Source of the DNA: an uncultured Bacilli bacterium
GTDB taxonomy: Bacteria > Bacillota_I > Bacilli_A > RF39 > UBA660
Length of the DNA: 35,607 bases
Reading direction: 5' to 3'
Assembly: GCA_947591575.1 (NCBI GenBank)
Contig: CANQDI010000005.1
Span: 1 to 35,607, forward strand
Every line of letters begins with the position of its first letter. Position 1 is the stretch's first letter. This document shows positions 28,010 through 35,607 of the stretch, piece by piece. The translations under genes were made by a program, and so were the position numbers. Under the pieces are notes generated by a model. That model was not told the DNA's origin. It made no database searches and saw nothing but the letters and a program-made list of their open reading frames with translations.

Positions 28010-29100
28010 TAGTCTGTTAAAAAATCCTTTAATTTACGAGAACGAGATGGGTGGCGTAGTTTACGAAGTGCTTTAGCTTCGATTTGTCGAATTCTCTCTC
28101 TTGTAACTCCAAAGATTTGTCCAACCTCTTCTAAGGTTCTACATTGCCCGTCATCAAGTCCAAAACGAAGACGTAAAACTTTTTCTTCACGATCTGTCAA
28201 AGTAAGAAGTACACCTGCTAATTCTTCTTTTAACATCTCGACTGTAGCATATTCTTCAGGTCCCATCGTTCTCTCATCACGAATAAAATCTCCTAGATGA
28301 GAATCATCTTCTTCTCCAATTGGTGTTTCAAGAGATACAGGGTCTTGGCTGATCTTATAAACTTCTCTTACTTTTTCTACACTAATTCCTAACTTCTTGG
28401 CAATTTCTTCATCAGTTGGTTCACGATTTAACTCTTGGGTTAATTGTCTTTGAACACGTGCTAGCTTATTAATAGTTTCTACCATATGTACTGGTACACG
28501 TATGGTTCGCGCTTGGTCTGCAATAGCTCTTGTAATCGCTTGACGAATCCACCATGTCGCATAAGTAGAAAATTTATATCCTTTTGTTGGATCAAATTTA
28601 TCAACTGCCTTCATAAGACCAATATTTCCTTCTTGAATTAAATCAAGAAATAACATACCACGTCCTACATATCTCTTTGCGATGGATACAACAAGACGAA
28701 GGTTAGATTCTGCCAAAATGCGTTTTGCTTCTTCATCCCCTTCTTCTGCCCGGCGCGCATATTCAAATTCTTCATCACTTGTAAGTAAATTAATACGGCC
28801 GATTTCTTTTAAGTACATACGAACCGGATCATTGATTTTAATATCTTTTGATAGTGTTAAGTCCTCTACCTTTGTATCTTCTGTAATTGTTTCTCCTTCT
28901 GCATCATCACTATCGTCATCACTGATGATATCAATTCCTTCTTGAACAAAGCTATTGTATAGTTCATCTAATGTATCACTATCAATTTCAAGTCCTTTTA
29001 ATTCATCAGCTAATTGTTCATAAGTAATAAATCCTTGTTTTTTTCCTAAAGCAATTAATTTTGTTTTTCTTTCTTCAATTGTTTTAATCTCTTCTACCAT
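28009..29100 (-). CDS. rpoD: Primary RNA polymerase sigma factor
   Basis: 363 aa; [98 protein letters not shown]. Confidence 0.97.
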   Translation of the reverse strand: MVEEIKTIEERKTKLIALGKKQGFITYEQLADELKGLEIDSDTLDELYNSFVQEGIDIISDDDSDDAEGETITEDTKVEDLTLSKDIKINDPVRMYLKEIGRINLLTSDEEFEYARRAEEGDEEAKRILAESNLRLVVSIAKRYVGRGMLFLDLIQEGNIGLMKAVDKFDPTKGYKFSTYATWWIRQAITRAIADQARTIRVPVHMVETINKLARVQRQLTQELNREPTDEEIAKKLGISVEKVREVYKISQDPVSLETPIGEEDDSHLGDFIRDERTMGPEEYATVEMLKEELAGVLLTLTDREEKVLRLRFGLDDGQCRTLEEVGQIFGVTRERIRQIEAKALRKLRHPSRSRKLKDFLTD

Positions 29101-30833
29101 TCTTTTTCTCCCCTTCTCAATTTGACAATCTCTAGTCCAATTTGTGCTTGTACTTTAGGGTCCTGTTCTGTGCTCATTTTTCGCTCTAGCCTTTTAATTT
29201 CTTGGCTCTTATTATATTCTCTCATGACTCTAAAATAATCATATAATTCTTGTTTGGTGATTTTTTGAAAAGAAGTATTGCTTCCTAACTTAGAAAGCCG
29301 TAACAACAAATTTGGTTTTTCTTCAAGATATGTATAAAGATCGGCAAAAGTTACCTCTTTATATTTACGATAATAATACATGATCTCGCTTTGTAACATA
29401 CGACTTTCTAAATCTTGAAAAACAATATGTTCCTTTTCCACCTCATCAATAGTCCAATTGGCATCCACCATTGCTGATAAAATTGCATCTTCTGCTTTTT
29501 GATATTTATCTTTTTTCTTGGGTGCTTTGATTTCAAGAGAATGATGCGTTATTTTTTGGGTTTGCTTTTCATCTTGAATCTCTTGAAACCTTTTTTCTAG
29601 GGTATTATACCCTATTTCACAAGTTTTTGCAAGATTTTTTAGGGTAATCTCGATTCGAATAGGATCTTTCATTTTGGCAGTTTCTTTTAAAACTGAGTGA
29701 ATATAATTTGTTTTTTCTTCATCACTTCTAAAATTAACACCTTCTTTTAACAACTGAATCTTATAATCTCTAAAATAAAGGGCATTTTGAACAAGTCCAT
29801 CAAATCGATCTTTTCCATATTTTAAAATAAAGGTGTCTGGATCATCATCATCTTTTAAAGAAATAACTTTTACAACAAGTCCTGCTTCTTCTAGCATTTC
29901 TCCACAAGTAAGGGTTGCTTTTTTTCCAGCACGATCTCCATCAAGACATAAAAGCACTTGATTAGAAAGTCGCTTAATGGATGCAATATGTTCTTTTGTA
30001 AGAGCAGTTCCCATCAAAGCAATGGTATTCCGATAACCAATCGTAGAAGCTCTTATCACATCCATAAAACCTTCCATAATGATAACTTGCTTTTTAATAC
30101 GGGATTCTTCTTTTGCAATATGATAGTGATAAAGTAAGGTTCCTTTTTTAAAAATAGGTGTTTCTTTTGTATTGATATATTTATTTTCTTCTTTATTTTC
30201 GTATATTCGCCCACTAAATCCAATGCATTTTCCAGTTAAATCATATAAAGGAAACATAATACGATCGTTATAAATATCCACACCATTTGTGGATAATCCA
30301 AGCGTATTTAAAAGTGAGATAGGAACTTTCTTTTTCACAAGAAGATCTGTTAAATCTTTCTTTTTATCAAGAGAAAGACCAATTTCAAATTCCTTAATTA
30401 CTTCTTCATCTATTTTTCTCTGATGAAGATATGCTCTTGCATCTTTTCCCATCGCAGATTGTAAGTTATTTTGATAATATTTGTTTGCAAGTTCATAAAT
30501 TTGATACCATTCTTCATATGGATTCTCTTTTTTATGATAAGATAATCCCTTTAATTCTACACCTACTTTATCAGCAAGCATTTTTAGAACTTCTCTAAAC
30601 TCCATATGTTCATAATTTTCCAAGAAAGTAAAAACATTGCCGGTTGCATGACAAGAAAAGCAAGTATAAATTTGTTTTTCTCTTGATACACTCATAGACG
30701 GATGAGTATCTTCATGAAAAGGGCAAACTCCAAAATAATTTTTACCTCTTGCAACCAAAGGGATTCTTTCACCGATAATATCTACAATATCAACTTTTCG
30801 TCTAATTTCGTTGATCACTTCTTGTTGATTCAT
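29094..30833 (-). CDS. dnaG: DNA primase
   Basis: 579 aa; zinc finger [32 protein letters not shown]; Toprim [10 protein letters not shown]...[12 protein letters not shown]. Confidence 0.97.
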   Translation of the reverse strand: MNQQEVINEIRRKVDIVDIIGERIPLVARGKNYFGVCPFHEDTHPSMSVSREKQIYTCFSCHATGNVFTFLENYEHMEFREVLKMLADKVGVELKGLSYHKKENPYEEWYQIYELANKYYQNNLQSAMGKDARAYLHQRKIDEEVIKEFEIGLSLDKKKDLTDLLVKKKVPISLLNTLGLSTNGVDIYNDRIMFPLYDLTGKCIGFSGRIYENKEENKYINTKETPIFKKGTLLYHYHIAKEESRIKKQVIIMEGFMDVIRASTIGYRNTIALMGTALTKEHIASIKRLSNQVLLCLDGDRAGKKATLTCGEMLEEAGLVVKVISLKDDDDPDTFILKYGKDRFDGLVQNALYFRDYKIQLLKEGVNFRSDEEKTNYIHSVLKETAKMKDPIRIEITLKNLAKTCEIGYNTLEKRFQEIQDEKQTQKITHHSLEIKAPKKKDKYQKAEDAILSAMVDANWTIDEVEKEHIVFQDLESRMLQSEIMYYYRKYKEVTFADLYTYLEEKPNLLLRLSKLGSNTSFQKITKQELYDYFRVMREYNKSQEIKRLERKMSTEQDPKVQAQIGLEIVKLRRGEKEW

Positions 30834-30929
30834 CGTCCTCCCTCCTTACTTGATTTATTGTATCACAAACCTTCCTATTCTGTGTCATTTTTTATCAAAA
30901 AATAAACAGTGACTTTATTTCATTCAAAA

Positions 30930-30955
30930 AGAGTATTCAAAGCTTACTCATTTCT
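30930..30955 (-). terminator. Intrinsic terminator
   Basis: GAGTA-agctttgaa-TACTCTTTTT on the minus strand. Confidence 0.6.
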
Positions 30956-31120
30956 TTTATAGAATACTATATCGATCGGCTATCTTTATCAAATTGCGTA
31001 AAGCAAATAAAACGCATTTTAGCTGTTACACCGATAGAAAAGTCATATCTATTTATTCATAATAAATGGTTAACCATCATTGTTTTTATCTACCCTTCTC
31101 ATGATAGCATTGCATATATG

Positions 31121-32062
31121 TTACTCTTTCTTTTTCTTTGCATAATGGATATAAACCAGTTCAAATAACTGTCGATGCTTTTTCACAACAACTTCTAAAA
31201 TGATGCCACAAATCATGGAAAGAAAAGAAGCCATTAACATAAATCCTGAAAAAATAAGTGTTGGATAGCGTGGAACAAGTCCTGTTTTAAAGTATTCTAA
31301 AAAAACAGGAATACCAAAGGAAAAAGAGACTAAAAGAAAAACGAAACTAATTAAACCGAAAAAGATAGTTGGCTTATATTCTTTAAAAAGTCGTGCAATT
31401 GTTTTTAAAACTCGAAAGCCATCACGATAAGTGTTTAATTTAGAAACACTTCCTTTAGGTCGATCTCTATATGTAATAGGAATTTCCTTTAATACAAAAT
31501 TTTTATCCAGAGCATGAATCGTCATTTCTGTTTCAATTTCAAATCCTTTAGAAAGAATAGGAAAAGTCTTTACAAAATCATAACTAAAGGCACGATAACC
31601 TGTCATAATATCCTTAATGTGACTATGAAATAACAAATTAATAAGGTTTCGGACAAGTTGATTACCAAATTGATGGAAAGGACGTTTATTTTCTTGAGCA
31701 TATGTTTTAGATAATCGATCTCCAATTACCATATCTGCTTTTCCGTCTAGAATATATTGACACATTTCTTGAGCACTTTCTTTAGGATAAGTATCATCCC
31801 CATCTAACATCAAATAACAATCTGCATCAATTTCACGAAACATTGTACGAATCACATTGCCTTTACCTTGTTTGTATTCATAACGAACGAAAGCGCCTTC
31901 TTTTTTCGCAAGAAGATCAGTTCCATCAGTTGAGTTATTATCATAGACATAAATGGTTGCACTAGGTAAAACTTCTTGATAATCACGAATGACTTTGGCA
32001 ATAGTTTTAGCTTCATTATAACAAGGAATTAAAACAGCAATTTTAGATTGCTTTTTTTTCAT
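31121..32062 (-). CDS. Glycosyltransferase family 2 (dolichol-P-mannose-synthase-like) with C-terminal TM helices
   Basis: VLIPCYNEAKTIAKVIRDY, YDNNSTDGTDLLAKK, MLDGDDTYPKES, DIMTGYRAFSYDF; two C-terminal hydrophobic helices. Confidence 0.9.
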   Translation of the reverse strand: MKKKQSKIAVLIPCYNEAKTIAKVIRDYQEVLPSATIYVYDNNSTDGTDLLAKKEGAFVRYEYKQGKGNVIRTMFREIDADCYLMLDGDDTYPKESAQEMCQYILDGKADMVIGDRLSKTYAQENKRPFHQFGNQLVRNLINLLFHSHIKDIMTGYRAFSYDFVKTFPILSKGFEIETEMTIHALDKNFVLKEIPITYRDRPKGSVSKLNTYRDGFRVLKTIARLFKEYKPTIFFGLISFVFLLVSFSFGIPVFLEYFKTGLVPRYPTLIFSGFMLMASFLSMICGIILEVVVKKHRQLFELVYIHYAKKKKE

Positions 32063-32158
32063 TCTATCACCTTTTCTTCATGGCTTTAAAGTTTTAAACT
32101 TTTCCTTTTTTCATTCTATTCATTCGCTTTCAAAAAAATACAATACTTAAAAAAAATC

Positions 32159-33166
32159 TCAAATAAGAGATTTTCTTGTAAATGTTTCAACATCTTTATT
32201 AATATATACATCAATCGTTCCTTGATTCACAATTTTAATGAAACCTAAACCATTGATAACTAAGTCTTCATTAAATTTCATTTCATAAGTTCTCTTTGAT
32301 AAATCTTTTAAATCTTCATGGTGATGATTTAAAAATCTTTTTACTCTTAAATCATTAGAAATATAAAGCGTAAAGCTATTCTTTTCTCCTTCTCGATAAT
32401 CAATTCGAACTAGATCTTCAATAACAATTGCTTGTCCTTTTTTTAGTTGATATGTTTTAGGTTTAATTTCTTTTTTAGGACTTAATTTTTTAAACATATC
32501 TTTATCAACAAAATTTACGATACTTCCTATATCGACAAGACCAGGTGTATCAATTAAGGTTAAATAATCATTAATTTCCATTTTTACGGTATTTAAGGTT
32601 GTAGAAGGAAGAGGAGAAATGGTCAATTCACTTGTATTATCTGAATAATTTTTTAAAAGTTTATTGATTAACGTACTCTTTCCTGCATTGGTATGACCTA
32701 CTACATAAACAAGATTCGTCGTTTGATAAAATTTAATTCGTTTCAATAAATAATCAATATTTTGATTCTTTTCTGTACTAATTACAATAATTTCCTCAAA
32801 GGGCATTTCCATATTTTCAAAATATTGAATAATTTTTTCTTCTTTTACTGATTTAGGGAGAACATCTTTTTTATTAAGTACTAAGATCATTTTATTTTGA
32901 ATGTACTTTCGAATATCTGTAACATCTTTTTCAATATTTAGTAAATCAACAACATACAATACTAAATCTTTTTTTTCTCCAACACTTTTTAATATTTCAA
33001 TATATTCTTCATTGCTTCTTGTAACTACTTGATAATCTCCATAATTTTTTATTCTAAAACATCTTTGACATAAATCATTGTCTAGACTAGTAGTATATCC
33101 TTCTTGCATAACATTTTCATCTTGTAAAAGAACACCACAACCACTACAGTGTTTTTCATTTTTCAT
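32159..33166 (-). CDS. yqeH: YqeH-like ribosome biogenesis GTPase
   Basis: Zn finger CSGCGVLLQ...CQRCFRI; circularly permuted GTPase order NKKD...GHTNAGKSTLINKLL...DTPG. Start at MKNEKHC (33166). Confidence 0.92.
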   Translation of the reverse strand: MKNEKHCSGCGVLLQDENVMQEGYTTSLDNDLCQRCFRIKNYGDYQVVTRSNEEYIEILKSVGEKKDLVLYVVDLLNIEKDVTDIRKYIQNKMILVLNKKDVLPKSVKEEKIIQYFENMEMPFEEIIVISTEKNQNIDYLLKRIKFYQTTNLVYVVGHTNAGKSTLINKLLKNYSDNTSELTISPLPSTTLNTVKMEINDYLTLIDTPGLVDIGSIVNFVDKDMFKKLSPKKEIKPKTYQLKKGQAIVIEDLVRIDYREGEKNSFTLYISNDLRVKRFLNHHHEDLKDLSKRTYEMKFNEDLVINGLGFIKIVNQGTIDVYINKDVETFTRKSLI

Positions 33167-33674
33167 AATATACACCTCTTTTAAATATTTTCTGTCTCTC
33201 ATAAGAACGAATGATTCTTCTTTCAATAAAGCGATTAAAATACGTTATTTTTAAATCTTTTGTTCCTAATGCATCTACATAAATTGTATAGGCTCCAAAG
33301 CGATTTCCAGATAATATATCTGTGACAAGTTGATCTCCGATCATGGCTATTTCATGAGGTTTAACATGATACTTTTGAGATATGAACTGTAATCCTTTAG
33401 TAGATGGCTTTCTAGCATGTCCTATTCCTTCAACTTGAAGTGCATTTTTATAAGAAAGAACTTCTTTTTTTAGACTATTAGACAAAATAAGAACTATAAA
33501 GTCTTTTTCTAATGTTCGAATTAATTGAAATACTTTTTTACTAGGTAGTTTTTCATCAATGAGACGAAGTGTATTATCAAGGTCAAAAACAAGGCATTTA
33601 ATGCCTTTTTGTTTTAAGTTTTGATAAGAAATCGTGTAAATACTTTTTTGATACATCTTAGGCAAAAATAACAT
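33156..33674 (-). CDS. yqeG: YqeG-like HAD-IIIA phosphatase
   Basis: CLVFDLDNTLRLIDEKLPS...LILSNSLKKEV...ARKPSTKGLQ...MIGDQLVTDILSGNRFGAYTIYVD. Confidence 0.9.
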   Translation of the reverse strand: MLFLPKMYQKSIYTISYQNLKQKGIKCLVFDLDNTLRLIDEKLPSKKVFQLIRTLEKDFIVLILSNSLKKEVLSYKNALQVEGIGHARKPSTKGLQFISQKYHVKPHEIAMIGDQLVTDILSGNRFGAYTIYVDALGTKDLKITYFNRFIERRIIRSYERQKIFKRGVYYEK

Positions 33675-33723
33675 GATTTCACCTCGCATTCTTATTATAT
33701 CGAAAAAATAGTATTTTTTCAAA

Positions 33724-35130
33724 TTAATTATTTACACTGTGTGTTACCATTTTGGTTTGAGGTTCAATTGCTGCAAAAGTATACCCATTATTTTTACCAT
33801 AGCGAATAATCGATTGAATAGCATTTGCTGTATACGACTTAGTATCATGAAATAAAATCATATTGGTACGACTTTTTGATAAACTTCTAACGACATTTTG
33901 ATAAACCCCTTCTGAACTGGTTGTCTCTCCTGCATCACCACTTGATATATTCCAATCGTAATAACGATATCCTCTTAGGAGCACTTCTTTCGTTAAAGTT
34001 GTCATAATTCCTGGCTGATAACGACGGCTAATTGTATTACTACTACCACCTGGAAAACGAATAATTCTAGCATCTTGTCCTGTAATTCGCAAAACACGAT
34101 CATGTACAATTTGTAAATCGTTAAAATACCCTTCTACAGAACTATATACAGTTTGATAATTATGACTTGCAGTATGTAAAGCAACTGTGTGTCCTTCATC
34201 TGCTTCCCTTTTAATTAATGAATCAGGTCCTCCATTTGTTACAAAGAATGTAGCCTTGACTCCTTCTTCTTTTAAGATATCTAAAATAACATCGGTAGTA
34301 CCTTGTTTAGGTCCATCATCAAAGGTAAGATAAATCGTTCCATTCTTTTGAGGTTCTACTACATAAACTGTTCTCTTTACTTTTTGAACATTCCCCTCTT
34401 TATCTTCTACTTCATAAAAAATTTCATAAGTTCCTATTTGTTTCGTATTTACTTCACCAGTTACTTTTACTTGTTTTGTAACATCTCCATCACAACGATC
34501 CATTGCTTGATATCCTAATTCTTCATATACTGTATTTTGAGGAATTGAAAAAACTTCTCCTCCAGTAAGTATCATTTGAGGAGGTTCAATATCTTTATAT
34601 ATAAATTTACGATGCAATGTTGCTTTATTATTACTTTTATCTTGAACTGTATAAATAATTTGATCTTTTTCCACTTTTATTTTCACTTTTTTAGTAAGAT
34701 CCCCATCAACATTATCAACTGCTTTATATCCTAATTCTTCATATGTTGAACCAGGACAAAGATAAATCGTTTCATCACCAATTAATTCTATTTTTGGACT
34801 TTCCACATCTTTCACAATTACGTTTCGAGTCACTTTTCTTTTAAAAAATCCCTTTTTGATAGAATAAACAACTTGATAAGTTCCTTGTTTCTTAGTATTT
34901 ATTTTTCCATCCATTTGAATTTCTTTACTAATGTTTTTTCCTTGATAATAGGCTTTGGCACCTTGTTCCTTATAAATACTATTGATATTGATTGTAATTG
35001 TCTTCTCTCCTTTTAGTGCTATTTTAGGAGTCATCCAAAGGAAAAAGAAGCAAAGCCCTAAAAATATCATGAAAATACTTATCCATAAAAGATATCTTTG
35101 TTTTCTTTTTTTCGTATTCCTAACTCTCAT
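33724..35130 (-). CDS. Membrane-anchored polysaccharide deacetylase with Ig-like (DUF5011-like) repeats
   Basis: TM anchor; repeats ending in YEELGYKAVDNVDGDLTKKVK and YEELGYQAMDRCDGDVTKQVK; NodB motifs YLTFDDGPKQGTTD, HTASHNY, RFPGGSS, LFHDTK. Confidence 0.92.
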   Translation of the reverse strand: MRVRNTKKRKQRYLLWISIFMIFLGLCFFFLWMTPKIALKGEKTITININSIYKEQGAKAYYQGKNISKEIQMDGKINTKKQGTYQVVYSIKKGFFKRKVTRNVIVKDVESPKIELIGDETIYLCPGSTYEELGYKAVDNVDGDLTKKVKIKVEKDQIIYTVQDKSNNKATLHRKFIYKDIEPPQMILTGGEVFSIPQNTVYEELGYQAMDRCDGDVTKQVKVTGEVNTKQIGTYEIFYEVEDKEGNVQKVKRTVYVVEPQKNGTIYLTFDDGPKQGTTDVILDILKEEGVKATFFVTNGGPDSLIKREADEGHTVALHTASHNYQTVYSSVEGYFNDLQIVHDRVLRITGQDARIIRFPGGSSNTISRRYQPGIMTTLTKEVLLRGYRYYDWNISSGDAGETTSSEGVYQNVVRSLSKSRTNMILFHDTKSYTANAIQSIIRYGKNNGYTFAAIEPQTKMVTHSVNN

Positions 35131-35228
35131 TTTTGACTCCTATTTTATTTCGACAAAATTCTACTTTTATTATAACGATTATTCAACCTGCTGTCTAGCA
35201 TTCATTAGCATGAAAAAAAAGAGAAATT

Positions 35229-35607
35229 TTATTCCCTTTCATAATGATTCTCTTTCATAAATTCTCTTAAAATTTTGGTAAGAGCTCTTTTTTCAATGCG
35301 CGATACATAGCTTCTTGAAATTTTTAATTCTTTGGCAATTTCTTTTTGTGTTTGTTCTTCTTGATTGAATAAGCCATATCTTCGAATTAAAATATCTCGT
35401 TCTCGTTCTGTTAAAATATGCATATATCTTTTTAGTTGCTCTACGTTATCTTTATAGGTAATTTCTTCGATAAAGTCAAGTTTTGGTGCTTTTAAAACAT
35501 CCAATATAGCAATTTCATTTCCTTCTTTATCAAAACCAATTGGTTCATTTAAAGAAATATTTTTAGCATTTTTATTATTCGCTCTAAAATACATCAAAAT
35601 TTCATTT
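35229..35607 (-). CDS. Sporulation-type RNA polymerase sigma factor (SigE/SigK-like), 5' end outside window
   Basis: EILMYFRANNKNAKNISLNEPIGFDKEGNEIAILDVL, LTERERDILIRRYGL, QKEIAKELKISRSYVSRIEKRALTKIL; reading frame continues to the right edge. Confidence 0.85.
   Translation of the reverse strand, partial: NEILMYFRANNKNAKNISLNEPIGFDKEGNEIAILDVLKAPKLDFIEEITYKDNVEQLKRYMHILTERERDILIRRYGLFNQEEQTQKEIAKELKISRSYVSRIEKRALTKILREFMKENHYERE

Noticed and set aside
1-35607. CRISPR array, prophage or transposase
   Set aside because: No regularly spaced direct repeats, no Cas, integrase, capsid or transposase motifs were seen in the ORFs.

Overview
The window is a low-GC Firmicutes-like chromosomal segment, mostly housekeeping and cell-envelope genes on the minus strand. 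Genes I recognise: dnaG-rpoD-trmK, ileS with a T-box leader, murE-fic, tex, a Ca2+-type P-ATPase, an ABC-F ATPase, yqeG-yqeH, an LCP protein, a polysaccharide deacetylase and a sporulation-type sigma factor cut by the right edge. No rRNA, tRNA, CRISPR array or intact mobile element was seen. The most notable element is a ~620-nt apparently non-coding region (about 11232-11850, minus strand). It has a consensus promoter (TTGACA-N17-TATAAT), several long-range complementary segments and an intrinsic terminator, and I could not match it to RNase P RNA or tmRNA. Other points of interest: a LysM gene interrupted by one in-frame TAA, an IleRS with a GIHH (GXHH) version of the HIGH motif, a tandem-repeat protein of unknown family, a TRAM-less methylthiotransferase-like radical SAM protein, an ABC-F protein with one degenerate composite ATP site, a Fic protein translationally coupled to murE, and a probable pseudogene remnant near 3529-3675.
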